In this document: in pieces, positions 1 to 12,330 of the stretch
Layout of the letters: the number at the start of each line of letters is the position of its first letter
Numbering within the stretch: the stretch's first letter is position 1
NCBI RefSeq assembly: GCF_018991925.1
Contig: NW_024732415.1
Span: forward strand, 438,430-502,429
From: Homarus americanus
Taxonomy: Eukaryota > Arthropoda > Malacostraca > Decapoda > Nephropidae
Length of the DNA: 64,000 bases
Direction of reading: 5' to 3'
Notes under the pieces: model-generated
The model's database searches: none
What the model saw: the letters and a program-made list of their open reading frames with translations, nothing else
What the model was told of the DNA's origin: nothing
Position numbers and translations under genes: made by a program

Positions 1-445
1 CACATACATACTCTCAGCACATAAATACTTGTCAATACACTCGTACATATACTACCAACATACATAATATCAACACCAATCAACATTCAACATCCACATA
101 CTCCCACATAGCACACAACATCACCTCATAGACTCACCAAACTCCTGTTCCTTCACATTATATTTTTATCTCTTAGCGATCCACCCATAACACACCTCTG
201 GCAATCCTCTCTTGCTTCACCATCTCATCTTCTCTCTCATGACATAACTATCTGTCTTTAAAACACCTGAGAGTGAGGGAGAGCAGGTAGGTGACACGTA
301 GCTCCCATTATAAGTGATTATGACTCACTCTCAGGTAGGTCGTATGGACAGTATCACCTGTTAGTTTGTTTATGTACAGGTGGTTTCGTATAGGGGTAAT
401 CTGAAACTTGTACTTCATAACGAGAGCCAGGTATTTGTTGATAAG
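1..445. other. Unique AT-rich DNA, no gene seen
   Basis: The sequence opens with CA/AT-rich DNA holding loose repeats of CAACAT/CATACT. No splice-flanked coding frame or RNA gene was recognised. Confidence 0.5.
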
Positions 446-650
446 TACCTGTACATGTAAACAAGATTCAGGTACCTGTATATAAGACCCAGGTACCTGT
501 ATATAAGACCCATGTACCTGTAAATGCACTTTTAATAAGACCCATGCACTGTTAAAACGATCCCCAAGGTATCTGTTAAAACGCACCTTTAACAAGACTC
601 GTGTACCTGTAAACAAGATCCAGGTAACCTACAAACCACACCTTTAAGTT
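446..650. repeat. Degenerate 21-bp repeat with ACCTGTA core
   Basis: AAGACCCAGGTACCTGTATAT is repeated at 484 and 505, with diverged forms before and after (CCTGTAAACAAGATCCAGGT). Confidence 0.6.
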
Positions 651-904
651 ATTGTTTACAAGTTCAAGTCGCTATTTTACCCCCCACTCGCTCTTCTTTC
701 TTTTATATATATATGAAATACCTCACTAAGGCTGCCGTCTCAGTCATCTCCTCCAAGGTACATGACAAGAGAGCTATGTTGACCAGCTTGGGTGTTCGTC
801 GCTAAGTTCTGGGAATTTTTAGGGGGTGCAAGAGGCAGGTGTGTGTGTGTGTGGGTCTGTATCCTCTGCTACCCGGAACTACTGACTCTAATATTCCCAG
901 AAAG

Positions 905-1003
905 GTTGAATCCCTGTTGCTCTCCTCCTCCTCCTACCCCTCCTCTCCCTCCTCCTCCTCCTTCTCCTCTTCCTACTCCTCTCCCTCCTCCTCCCTTGGT
1001 TGA
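905..1003. repeat. CTC/CCT pyrimidine-rich tract
   Basis: Imperfect CTCCTC and CTCCCT run on the plus strand. Confidence 0.7.
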
Positions 1004-1059
1004 GGAGGTGTTTGAATAGACTTGATGTGAGTGAGACTGAGAATGGAAATGAGAAAAAA

Positions 1060-1165
1060 TATTGTGTGTGTGTGTTTAGGTGTGTGTGTGTGTGTTTAGG
1101 TGTGTGTGTGTGTGTGTTTAGGTGCGTGTAAGTGTGTGTGTATGTGTGTGTGTTTGGTGCGTGCG
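1060..1165. repeat. (GT)n with TTTAGG interruptions
   Basis: GTGTGTGTGTTTAGGTGTGT repeats several times. Confidence 0.8.
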
Positions 1166-1354
1166 TCTGTGTATTAAGTCACAATAATACAGGTATTTAA
1201 TTAATCAGTGTACCCACACCTGTATCGATAAGAAACACAGGTAATAATCACTACCTTCAATCAACTTAAGAGTGACCTAAGACTGACCTAAGACTGACCA
1301 AAAACTGACTTAAGACTGATTAAAGAGTTAGCTCCCCATCTAGATTCTCCTAGT

Positions 1355-1410
1355 TCCCTCCTTCCTTCCCTCCCTCCCTCCTTAACTCCCTCCCTCCCTC
1401 CCTCCCCTCA
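1355..1410. repeat. (TCCC)n tract
   Basis: CCCTCCTTCCTTCCCTCCCT and similar. Confidence 0.7.
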
Positions 1411-1520
1411 ACATGTCAATACACGCTCTTGTGCTGTTTTTCCCAGACAATTTTTAAAGGCTTTGAGAATTCCTGGAAAAGACGAAGGAGTATTTAGGAT
1501 ATCGGTGTAGAGAGGCTCTT

Positions 1521-1592
1521 ATTACCTTGAGGTACAGCAAGAGGTACAATGAGAGGTGCAAGAGGTACAATGAGAGGTGCAGGAGGTACAAT
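1521..1592. repeat. Short tandem repeat AGAGGTACAATG
   Basis: AGAGGTACAATGAGAGGTGC is repeated about three times with small changes. Confidence 0.7.
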
Positions 1593-1632
1593 GAGAAAGT
1601 ACACAGAAACAATTCTTCGTAAAATATTCGAA

Positions 1633-1633
<1 letters not shown>

Positions 1634-1694
<61 letters not shown>

Positions 1695-1695
1695 T
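1634..1695. repeat. (CT)n microsatellite
   Basis: About 60 bp of CT with one interruption. Confidence 0.9.
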
Positions 1696-1857
1696 ACACC
1701 GCAGAAATAGTCTGGACCTCAGCTCTTATAAACACGATAATGAGAATCTCCTTACCTGAGATTATTACCTGAGACATCTGATTTAATGAGTGTTAATTAT
1801 GTAGCCCAGGTGAACACACTTACCTAATGCTCGATGTTTAGTTAATTGTCTCTTGGA

Positions 1858-2320
<463 letters not shown>

Positions 2321-2325
2321 ATTAT

Positions 2326-2328
<3 letters not shown>

Positions 2329-2380
<52 letters not shown>

Positions 2381-2406
2381 GGAATAAAAAAGAGGAAAAG
2401 GACGAT

Positions 2407-2458
<52 letters not shown>

Positions 2459-2460
2459 GA
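2329..2460. repeat. (GA)n then (ACAG)n microsatellites
   Basis: A GA run at 2329-2379 is followed by ACAG repeats with AAACAG variants at 2407-2458. Confidence 0.9.
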
Positions 2461-2617
2461 TGGATATTAAAACCTGTAAACAAACCACAAAACATAAATA
2501 AAAACATCAGGTCAATCACAAGGAAAAAGCACAATGACTTCTCAACCTTTAACTATTATTAGGTAGTTATTCTCAGCACTTGAGTATAATGTACTGCTTA
2601 AGGGCGAATTTAAACCC

Positions 2618-3340
2618 CCACCCCTACTACTCGCCCCACTCGCCATCCCTCCTCTCTATTGACCCCCACCACTCGCCCCACTCCCCCACTCGCCATCCTC
2701 CTCCTCTATTGACCCCCACCCTCCGCCCCTCCCCCCCTCGCCTCCCCCTCCGCCATCCCTCCCTCATTATTACTCGCCCCTCCTCTCTATTGACCCCCCC
2801 ACCACTCGCCTCCCCCCCACTCGCCATCCCTCCTCTCCTATTGACCCCCCACCACTCCTTCCCTCCCCCTCGCCATCCCTCCTCTCCTATTGACCCCCAC
2901 CACTCGCCTCCTCCCCCCACTCCTTATCCCCTCCTCTATTGACCCCCACCACTCGCCCCTCCCCGCTGCCTCGCCTCCCCACTCGCCCCTCCTCTCCTAG
3001 CCAGACCCCCACCACTCGCCTCACTCCCCCACTCCTTCCCTCTCCTAAGCCCAGCCCCCACCCACTCGCCCCCCCTCCCCACTCGCCATCCCTCCTCTCT
3101 AATGACCCCCCCCTCGCCCCTCCCCTCCGCCATCCTCTCTCTATTCGGCCCCCACCACTCCTTGCTCCCCCTCGCCATCCCCCTCCCTCTCTATTGACCC
3201 CCACCACTCGCCCCCTCCCCACTCGCCATCCCTCCTCTCCATTGAGCCCCACCACGCCCCACTCCCCTCGCCATCCCCTCCTCTCTATTGACCCCCCCCA
3301 CCCTCGCCCCTCCCCTCGCCCCCTCGCCTCCCCCTCCTTG
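2618..3340. repeat. Pyrimidine-rich minisatellite with CTATTGACCCCCACC core
   Basis: Units of about 45 bp contain CTATTGACCCCCACCACTCG and CGCCATCCCTCCTCT, with many small length changes. Long frames on both strands come from the lack of stop trinucleotides and are not genes. Confidence 0.85.
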
Positions 3341-3451
3341 CCTGCAATCACCAAAGAACTTGATGGAAAGATGAATCAGTGTTGAGGTTTTATATTTCTA
3401 CTTTACTGTGATTATATTGGTAAACAGTGGATAATTGGGTCCTTGGCTGTT

Positions 3452-3452
<1 letters not shown>

Positions 3453-3524
<72 letters not shown>

Positions 3525-3526
3525 CC
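3453..3526. repeat. (ACAG)n microsatellite
   Basis: Interrupted once by AGAGACAAACAG. Confidence 0.9.
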
Positions 3527-3625
3527 GTTTTTATACCAAGATGGAATAAAGGCAAAAAATTGTCCAGCAATACACATATAACAATGGTTTATTAACACGA
3601 CCATGACGAGGCACCTCTACTACTT

Positions 3626-3770
3626 GGGGAGGGAGGGAGGGAGGGGTGTGTAGAGGGAAGGGCGGAGGGGGTAAGGGGAGAGAGAGGGAGAGAGGGGGGA
3701 TAGAAGGAGGGAGAGAAGGGGAAGGAAGGAGGGAAGGAAGGAATAAAAGATGGGAGAGAGGGAGGTGAGG
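3626..3770. repeat. Purine-rich GGGA tract
   Basis: Imperfect GGGAGGGA and GAAGGAAGG on the plus strand. Confidence 0.7.
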
Positions 3771-3772
3771 AA

Positions 3773-3862
3773 GGGAGAATCGAACCCCCCCTCACCTTCA
3801 CTCAAGTACACTCTGGGAACGGCTTATACCTCTCAGCCAAGACGCCAATCGCTAAAACCCAT
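3773..3862 (-). mobile_element. tRNA-derived SINE-like head
   Basis: On the minus strand, TGGCTGAGAGGTATAAGC resembles an A box and GGGTTCGATTCTCCC a B box, spaced as in a tRNA. The arms do not fold into a clean cloverleaf, so a SINE or tRNA pseudogene is more likely than a working tRNA. Confidence 0.45.
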
Positions 3863-4023
3863 TACTAGGGTCACATTGGTCGCCTCCCTGTCCATGACTT
3901 AGGAATATCGGAAAAGATTTCGCATGTATTTTGTTTGTTTTATAATCTAGGTGACTCCTCTGTCTGTCTCTGTCTGTCTCTATCTGGTTCTCTCAATTCT
4001 TCTGTCTGCCTGTCTCTCTCCCT

Positions 4024-4026
4024 CAC

Positions 4027-4114
<88 letters not shown>

Positions 4115-4128
4115 TCTCTCTCTCTGGA
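4024..4128. repeat. (CT)n microsatellite, about 100 bp
   Basis: Nearly perfect CT run. Confidence 0.95.
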
Positions 4129-4207
4129 TTCAATTAGTAGAAATAACAATAAAAATATCACATGACAATTTTATCCATGTAGAATTATTATTGTCCCATT
4201 TTGTTAA

Positions 4208-4292
4208 CCACCACTACTAATACCACCATCAATACTACCACCATTACTACCACCACCACCACCACTACTACCACTACTACCACCATCACCCT
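4208..4292. repeat. CCA/CTA triplet repeat
   Basis: ACCACCACCACCACTACTAC and variants. Confidence 0.8.
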
Positions 4293-4465
4293 CTCGACAA
4301 CATAACCAACAAAACTCAATTGCAGGATCGACTTACACGATAACAATCAGACCATCTGCCTCGGCTTGAGTCCTCTCGCCCGATGAGGTAGACAAGCGGG
4401 TGATGTTTATACCAACGAGTTATGATCAGTGACCCACGAAAACCGTGCTCAAGCTGTGATGATAC

Positions 4466-4682
4466 CTGTGTGTGTGCGTGGGTGTGTGTGTATACCTGTG
4501 ACGTGTGCGTGTCTTTCCCACCAGGTGTGTGTTTTGTTGTGTTTGTTTACGTGTGTGTGTGTGTGTGTGTGTGTGTCTTTCTCACCAGGTGTGTGTGGGG
4601 GGTTGTGTGTGGGGAGGAAGTGTGTGTGGGGGGTTGTGTTGTGTGGGGAGGAAGTGTGTGTGAGGGGCTGTGGTGTGGTGAG
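4466..4682. repeat. GT-rich minisatellite
   Basis: GTGTGGGGAGGAAGTGTGTG repeats three times within a wider (GT)n region; a CTTTCYCACCAGGTGTGTG unit occurs twice. Confidence 0.8.
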
Positions 4683-4689
4683 ATAATAT

Positions 4690-5340
4690 ACCACCATAAC
4701 TCACTATAACACCACACCTCCACCATGGTTCAGAGGGAAGACACTTACCCGTAAACACGTCCATCATATCTATCAACATCTGTAGTGGATATTCTGATTT
4801 CTCTGTTTACATTACTCATCTATCCACAAAGCTTAAATATCCAGAGATCCTAAACGTGCAGAAATTTTGATAAGCTTTAAATCTGATCATAAAATGTATC
4901 AAAATGTATCCAGCTTGGGGTTAGAATGCAGCTTGAAGACTCCTGGTTTAGTATGTCGTAATGTCTGAGTTATAACCCAAGATTCCTGAATGATCTGATT
5001 TAACTTACATGAGGATTATAAGACGACTTTCTCTGTATAAACCTCAACACTTGATCTTATAACAAGTTAATATCGTGGGACGTTTTCAAGACTACGGATT
5101 AGACATTGCGACCTGTATGTCTAGGTTCAGTTCGGCTTAAAATCTTGGAGAGTAGAGAAGGAGGTTGAAACGGGGCGCCGCTTACAATCACACCAAACAA
5201 TCAGACACATTGTGAAACAGCGTGGCCTCAGCCCTCCACACCAACACTCTCTCGTAAATAGTTTTTCTCCCTGACAAGACAATATTCAACCTACTATCGG
5301 CTAGCAAGTTAACGTCTGGCGAGGCAAGGCGGTAAATTAT
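4690..5340. other. Unique DNA, no gene seen
   Basis: No repeat array and no coding frame with splice support. Confidence 0.5.
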
Positions 5341-5359
5341 AATCTGCCTCTTGCCACCT

Positions 5360-5620
5360 CGCCTCCCTGACTACCCCTATCTCTCTCTCCCCTTTCTTCC
5401 CCTGCAACCTTGGTACCCCCTTCCCCCCCATCCTCCTCCTTCCCCTTCTACTCTTATTCCCTTCCTTCCTCCCCCCCCACCATCTATATCCCCCTTCCTT
5501 CCCAAAATGCCCTCTCCCTTCCTGGGTCTGCCCTCCGCCTCTTCCAGCACTCCTCCTACCCCTTCCCCTCACCCCTCACCCCCTCACTCCCCACCTCCCT
5601 CCCTCAGCATGTTTCTCAAT
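5360..5620. repeat. Pyrimidine-rich tract
   Basis: C/T run of about 260 bp, irregular, no clear unit. Confidence 0.7.
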
Positions 5621-5851
5621 GGTCATTCCTCCCAAACCATCAATTACCTTCCATAAAACCTTTCAGGCCCAATAGTGGCTGACACTCGCTATTTCAGGTC
5701 ATCTGTGGATGCTGCCTCGCCCCCTGGCTTATCACACGCCCGTCACTAGTGTCATTCAACGAGGTGGTGCTGAGGTGACTGCCGCGATAATCTCCTCCTC
5801 TACCACACACACACACTCATACATATCTTCCTGCCGCTGTGACAACCGTGT

Positions 5852-5970
5852 GATGGAGAGAGAGAGAGAGATAAAGATTGAGGAAAGGAGACAGACAGAA
5901 ACAGAAAGAGACAGACAGACATACATATAAAACAGACAGACAAAGACAGAGAGAGACAGAGAAACAAAAA
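5852..5970. repeat. (GA)/(ACAG) compound microsatellite
   Basis: GAGAGAGAGAGA then imperfect ACAG repeats. Confidence 0.8.
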
Positions 5971-6310
5971 AATACGAACATTTATATAACTCTTAGAATT
6001 TTACCTCACAAGAAGACAAAACTATCACCGTACAATAAAAATGAATGTCAGGCGTTAGTGATAGCTCGTACTGGCGTTGCTATTCCTATATAACATGAAA
6101 AACAACTCTTGAACAAAACTCTTTCAATATCTATACCTGTAAACTCACCTGAAATCTCACTTATGAATTAATAACATAAAACCACATTTATTTTCCTCCT
6201 TTTTCAACACAACTGAGAAAGATTCGACAATAAACCACAGCAATAAAGTGCTAAGCCACTCAAAAAGTTATCACGCCATCGAACTCTCGCCCACTTTACT
6301 GCCGCCGCCG

Positions 6311-6311
<1 letters not shown>

Positions 6312-6395
<84 letters not shown>

Positions 6396-6431
6396 TGTGT
6401 GTGTGCTGTGTGTGTGTGTGTGTGTGTGTGT

Positions 6432-6482
<51 letters not shown>
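6312..6482. repeat. (GT)n microsatellite, about 170 bp
   Basis: GT run with three interruptions (TCTG twice, GCTG once). Confidence 0.95.
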
Positions 6483-6483
<1 letters not shown>

Positions 6484-6565
6484 CAGCCTTCCTTCCTCCT
6501 CCTGTCTTCTGTTGCTGACTATATTTCTGTCTGTTTATTGATCTGTCTATCTGTCTGTCTGTCTC

Positions 6566-6765
6566 TTCCACCACCACCACCATCACCCCTCTATAAGCCC
6601 TTCCTCCATCACCACCCTCTCTCACCCCTCCATCACCACCCCTCCTCCATCACCCCTCCATCACCATCCCTCCTCCATCACCCTCCATCACCACCCCTCC
6701 TCCATCACCCCTCCATCACCACCCTCCTCCATCACCCTCCATCACCCATCCTCTCCATCAAGACA
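6566..6765. repeat. Minisatellite CATCACCACCCCTCCTC
   Basis: About ten copies of a 16-21 bp unit with indels. Confidence 0.8.
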
Positions 6766-6804
6766 CAGAGGCTTGTCATTACCTTGACCTATAATGAGCT
6801 CACA

Positions 6805-7030
6805 CCTGGGCACACAACACCCTCCTGTACACCCCAGTAATCCACTCCCAGTACACAACACCAGTAACCCCACTCCCAGTACAACACCCCCAACCACTCC
6901 CCAGTACACAACACCCCCATTAATCCACTCCCCAGTACACTTACCCCCAGCCTCCCAGTACAACACCCCAGTAACCCACTCACCCAGTACACAACACCCC
7001 CAGTAACCCACCCACCCCAGTACACTCCAA
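6805..7030. repeat. Minisatellite CCCAGTACACAACACCCC
   Basis: About eight imperfect units containing CAGTAAYCCACTCCCAGTAC. Frames on both strands are repeat artefacts. Confidence 0.8.
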
Positions 7031-7234
7031 TACATCACCCTGCATTTGTCACTATTCAACCCGATATTAGTGTCATAGTTATACCCTCGTGAAGAAATAC
7101 ACACATACACTCTTACCTGGTTCTTTGTGTGGGTAAATAACAAGGTAGAATGTTGATTATTACCTGAAGACGATTAATTAGTCTCACCTGTTGGTCTCTG
7201 TTCCAGGTGTGTTATAAATAGAGTAACATGACTT

Positions 7235-7352
7235 GGAGAGATTTAGAGAGAGAATGAGAGACAGGATGACAGAGAGACAGAGACAGACAGACAGACAGAC
7301 AGACAGAAGAAATGAGAAGAGAGAGAGAGAGGTGAAAAGACAGACAGACAGG
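7235..7352. repeat. (GA)/(ACAG) compound microsatellite
   Basis: AGAGAGA and ACAGACAGACAG runs. Confidence 0.85.
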
Positions 7353-7399
7353 TCCTGAAATCAGACACACAAAGACCTGATTGGAAACGAAAACACAAC

Positions 7400-7889
7400 C
7401 CAATTATGAGTCAACATTCTACTAAGACTCCCTAACCCTTTACCTCTCACCAAACAGCATACATTAATTAACCAGCAAGACTATGACCACAGGTGAGATA
7501 AAAACATATTCTTAACTATTTAACCCTCATTAACCACCTGGAATATACAGTACACAACTATTTAACATTGACCTATATAATTATAAAAATATATTAGGGT
7601 CAAAATATGTTATCATAAATTATAATTACCGTGGTTTATGCCTTGATAATTATATAAACTAAAGTAAATTAACTCAAAGCTGTAATTTAATACCACCTGG
7701 ATATAATCTTATAATTAACCTGATTATTTTTTGTTGTTTTACTGCATGCGTCATCGATCAAGGTCTGTCATGTAATCTCAGGGTCTGAAAGTTTGTCGTG
7801 TAAGACTCTGAGACCCTTTAGAGGTGATGAGGATATAGTACACTGCGGGCTGAAGGTTTTTTCTCTATAACTTGGCAGAATGAGGTTAC
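7400..7889. other. Unique AT-rich DNA, no gene seen
   Basis: AT-rich, multiple stops in all frames. Confidence 0.5.
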
Positions 7890-7962
7890 TTGATATGCAA
7901 ACCAGGGATCCTTATGACAAGAAGTGAGTATTGTATCCATTTGACCACCGCTTAATATAAAT
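7890..7962 (-). mobile_element. tRNA-derived SINE-like head (CTGGTT family)
   Basis: On the minus strand it reads GGTGGTCAAATGG, then ACTCACTTCTTGTCATAAGG and CCTGGTTTGCATATC. The middle and B-box part match the heads at 36803-36862 and 37825-37893. Confidence 0.45.
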
Positions 7963-8071
7963 ATTGTCCCAAAATTTAACCCCTTTACCCCCTTAAGGTA
8001 ACTATAAACTCCTTTACCTTACCTACTTATCTCCCTTCAAAGGTAAATCACTAAGATTCTTCCTGAACCCT

Positions 8072-8225
<154 letters not shown>

Positions 8226-8259
8226 CTAATTTTCTCGCCTAACCCCTTTCCTTTCCTTT

Positions 8260-8362
8260 AACACACCACACCACAACACACACCACACCACACCACACCA
8301 CACCACACCACACCACACCACACCACACCACACCACACCACACCACACCACACCACACCATA
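8260..8362. repeat. (CCACA)n pentamer microsatellite
   Basis: About 20 copies of ACCAC/CCACA. Confidence 0.95.
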
Positions 8363-8626
8363 CCATTTGAACCAGATCATATATTTGTTGTGACGTCCAT
8401 CTTGCCGTGACATAGATTACAGAGCAGAGTATAGCCTTAGACACCAGTGACGGAGAGTACAGTTCTTAGGCCATTAATTCTACTCCCTGGTGTTGTTTCA
8501 TGGTGACCTTGAGTACGCTAACATTACTCACAACAGTCGTAAAAGGAGGTAATTTCAGGTGATGTTGTGTAGTTGTCTAAGAATAAACTTTAATGGTAGT
8601 GATTATATGTGTGTAAAAGTCGTGTC

Positions 8627-8652
8627 TGTTTGTCTGTCTGTCTGTCTGTCAT
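8627..8652. repeat. (TCTG)n microsatellite
   Basis: GTCTGTTTGTCTGTCTGTCT. Confidence 0.8.
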
Positions 8653-8814
8653 GTGTCTGAGGTGGTGTTGGCAAACCATGACTGACAGACACACACACAC
8701 ACACACACACCACAATATAATCGGTGTTTAAAGTAATACTAAAAACAAGACTACTAAGCCAATATTCTTTCTCCCTGACGATATAAGTTCAACCATCCCT
8801 ATGACAGCCAACGT

Positions 8815-8844
8815 TAGGTCAGGTCAGGTTAGGTTAGGTTAGGT
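8815..8844 (+). repeat. Interstitial TTAGG-like run
   Basis: TCAGGTCAGGTTAGGTTAGG; the TTAGG unit is the arthropod telomere repeat. Confidence 0.75.
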
Positions 8845-9061
8845 ACACAGCGTTAAAAGCAAAACGAATTATTCAGTCGTGTTCGTAGTAATTATTAAAT
8901 ATTAGACGACTGGCTCTCTCTCACCTGTCCTGAGTCACACCATCGCTTAATTACCACGACCCACCTGAATGGTTCACCTGCATGTATTTAACGTCTTCTA
9001 ACCTTACAAAAAACAAGGCTTTTCTTAATACTTAAACATGAAAGAACAATTAAATACACGC

Positions 9062-10812
9062 GTATTTTCCTCCTCCCCAACTCCCTCCTCCTCTCCCTCC
9101 CCTACTCCTTCCCTCACTCCTCTCCCTCCCCAACGCCTTCCCTCACTTCTCTTCCCTCCTACTCCTTCCCTCACTCCTCTCCCCTCCCCTACTCCTTCCC
9201 TCACTTCTCTCCCCTCCCTCCTTCCCTCACTCCTCCTCTCCCTTCCTCCTCCTCTCCCCTCCCTACTCCTTCCCTCACTCCTCTCCCTCCCCTACTCCTT
9301 CCCTCACTCCTCTCCCCCCCCTACTCCTTCCCTCACTCCTCTCCCTCCCCTACTCCTTCCCTCACCCTCTCCCTCCCCTACTCCTTCCTCACTTCTTCCC
9401 TCCCTACTCCTTCCCCTACCCTCTTCCCTCCCTACTCCTTCCCTCACTCCTCTCTCCCTCCCCAACGCCTTCCTCACTTCTCTTCCCTCCCACTCCTTCC
9501 CTCACTCCTCTCCCTCCCCAACGCCTTCCTCACTCCCTCCTCCCTACTCCTTCCCTCACTCCTCTCCCTCCCCAACGCCTTCCTCACTCCTCTCCCCCTC
9601 CCCCACTCCTTCCTCACTTCTCTCCCCTCCCCAACGCCTTCCCTCACTCCTCTCTCCCTCCCTACTCCTTCCTCACCCTCTCTCCCTCCCTACTCCTTCC
9701 CCTCACTCCTCTCCCCCTCCCCAACGCCTTCCCTCACCCTCCTCCCCTACTCCTTCCCTCACTCCTCTCCCCCACCTACCCCTTCCTCACTCCTCCCTCC
9801 CCAACGCCTTCTCACTTCTCTTCCTCCCCTACTCCTTCCCTCACTCCTCTCCCTCCCCAACGCCTTCCCTACCTTTCTCTTATTCTCTTCTCTTCCTCTC
9901 CCTCCCAATGCCTTCCCTCACTCCTCTCCCTCCCCAACGCCTTCCCCTCACTCTCTCTCCCCTCCCTACTCCTTCCCTCACTCCTCTCCCTCCCTACCCT
10001 TCCTCACCCTCTCCCCTCCCCACCCGCCTTCCCCACTCCTCTCCCCTCCCCAACGCCTTCCCTCACTCCCTCTCCCCTCCCCTACTCCTTCCTCACTCCT
10101 CTCCTCCCCTACTCCTTCCCCACTTCTCTCCCTCCCCAACGCCTTCCCCACCCTCTCCCTCCCATTCCTTCCTCACTCCTCCTCCCTCCCTACCCTTCCC
10201 CTACCCTCTCCCTCCCCTATTCCTTCCCTCACTTCTCCTCCCCAACGCCTCCCTCACTCCTCTCCTCCCCTACCCTTCCCTCACTCTCCCCTCCCCTCCT
10301 TCCCTCACTTCTCTCCCCTCCCAACGCCTTCCCTCACTTCTCTCTCTCCCTCCCCTACCCTTCCTCTACCCTCTCCCTCCCCTACTCCTTCCCTCACCCT
10401 CTCCCTCCCCTACTCCTTCCCTCACTCTCTCCCCTCCCAACGCCTTCCCTCACTCTCTCCCTCCCTATTCCTTCCTCACTCCCTCCCTCCCTACTCCTTC
10501 CCACTCCTCCTCCTCCCTATTCCTTCCCTCACTTCTCCCTCCCCAACGCCTTCCCTCACCCTCTCCTCCCTACTCCTTCCCTCACTTCTCTCCCCTCCCT
10601 ACTCCTTCCCTCACTTCTCTCCCTCCCCAACGCCTTCCTCACTTCTCTCCTCCCCTACCCTTCCCCACCTCCCTCTCCCTCCCTACTCCTTCCCCTCACC
10701 CTCCCTCCCTCCCCTACTCCCTTCCCCTACTCTCTCCCTCCCCTACTCCTTCCTCACTCCTCTCCCTCCCCTACTCCTTCCTCACCCCTCCCTCCTACCC
10801 TTCACTTCTCCT
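9062..10812. repeat. Pyrimidine minisatellite of about 1.75 kb
   Basis: Units of about 25-30 bp such as CTCCTTCCCTCACTCCTCTC alternate with CCCCAACGCCTTCCCTCAC. The plus strand is almost free of G. A 612-codon frame across it exists only because TAA, TAG and TGA cannot arise from this composition. Confidence 0.9.
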
Positions 10813-10910
10813 GTCACTGTTCACTCGGATGATAAATATATACGGTAGAAAGTGTTGCTCGTTAAGACGTAGATGACAAATGTGGTGATTTTACCTCCAG
10901 GTATAGTGAT

Positions 10911-11055
10911 CCCAGGGCCCTCATGATTGCGTATGTGTACGTCCAGGGCCCTCGTGATGGTGTATGTGTACGTCCAGGGCCCTCGTGATGGTGTATGTGT
11001 ACGTCCAGGGCCCTCGTGATGGTGTATGTAACGTCCAAGGCCCTCATGTTGGTGT
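10911..11055. repeat. 31-bp minisatellite
   Basis: About four and a half copies containing CCAGGGCCCTCGTGATGGTG, with divergence at both ends. Confidence 0.85.
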
Positions 11056-11195
11056 AAGTGCGTGTGTGAAAGTGTAGTATTGGAAGCTGATACGAAAGGA
11101 CTTGTATACTGTATGTGTGTATGTGTGGTGTTGGTGGCTGGAAGGATAACAAGGAATGAAGACAGATGTTTGTGTCTGGTGAAAGAATGACTACA

Positions 11196-11505
11196 ACACA
11201 CCACCGCCGCCAACCTGACTCACCAACACACCACCGCCGCCAACCTGACTCACCAACACACCACCGCCGCCAACCTGACTCACCAACACACCACCGCCGC
11301 CAACCTGACTCCACCAACACACCACTCCGCCAACCTGACTCACCAACACACCACCGCCGCCAACCTGACTCACCAACACACCACCGCCGCCAACCTGACT
11401 CACCAACACACCACCGCCGCCAACCTGACTCACCAACACACCACCGCCGCCAACCTGACTCACCAACACACCACCGCCGCCAACCTGACTCACCAACACA
11501 CTCTG
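11196..11505. repeat. 30-bp minisatellite
   Basis: About ten copies containing CACCACCGCCGCCAACCTGA; one unit has a small indel. A 30-bp period keeps frames open on both strands, but no gene context supports coding. Confidence 0.9.
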
Positions 11506-11519
11506 CGAGAAACAATTAA

Positions 11520-11967
11520 TTATGAAAGAAAACAGAAAATGGACTAAACCCTCACAGTTCAATGGCGTCTCTGATGTTTCCTTTCTTCTTTTGTTCATGA
11601 ATATATTTTCTTTTTTTTTCCCCTCTCTCGTACTCTTCTCTTTGTTCAACTCTGACAACACACATGAGGAAGATATAAGAGTCCGCCCGAAGGCTTTTAG
11701 TTTACCATGCAGTAGTGTTCCGTTTTCTATGTACTCTTGTCTCCAGGTCACTTATACCACAAATCAAGGTTACGTAAGAGTTGTAGGATAGTGGTGGTAG
11801 TGATAGGGTTAGAGATGTTGGATAAGGGGGGGGGGAGGGCTAGTTGTGGTGGTAGTTAAGAAAGAGTGGTGGTAGTTAAGAAGGAGTAGTGGTAGTAGTC
11901 CAGATATACACAAGACATCTGGACCTTCATGACCCGCTGAGGAGCTACCACTACCCACAGTGGCATG
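11520..11967. other. Mostly unique DNA, no gene seen
   Basis: Includes a T-run, a G-run near 11830 and GGTAGTTAAGAARGAGTRGT repeated twice. Confidence 0.5.
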
Positions 11968-11975
11968 CTCTAACG

Positions 11976-12322
11976 CAGTGGTGTCAAACTTAATACCTTT
12001 CGAGGGCCAATTCTTATTTTAGTTACCCTCTTCAGGGCCAACACAAGTCCTATAACACATATTTGCAGAATTGAAGTTTACAGCTTCACACATTGCCTTA
12101 CCTGTCTTACCAGGAATATCTCATTTGGGTTTGTCTGATCTTAAGTATGTAAAAGTCACTTTACTAAATACACATGATTATATCTACTGTATTTCTTTCA
12201 TAATTTCACGGGAGGATAAATTTTACCGTCATCCCGCGGGCCACACCTGACCCACCCAAGGGCCGCACCTGACCATCCCAAGGGCCACATTTGGCCCGCG
12301 GGCCAAGAGTTTGACATCACTG
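11976..12322 (+). mobile_element. hAT-like MITE, left copy
   Basis: It is 347 bp with inverted ends CAGTGGTGTCAAACT and AGTTTGACATCACTG. The right part is GC-rich and self-complementary (GGCCCGCGGGCC near the end). The following 8 bp, TCTTACAC, nearly match the 8 bp before the right copy (TCTTGCAC at 12932-12939). Confidence 0.75.
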
Positions 12323-12330
12323 TCTTACAC

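Noticed and set aside
9038..10876. 612-codon Ser/Pro/Leu open frame
   Set aside because: It lies in a pyrimidine-only minisatellite whose composition cannot form stop codons; there is no domain, splice or start context.
10862..11751. Repetitive frames on both strands (VGESGWRRWC and THHRRQPDSP types)
   Set aside because: A 30-bp array is a multiple of three and keeps frames open; no start, signal peptide or splice context.
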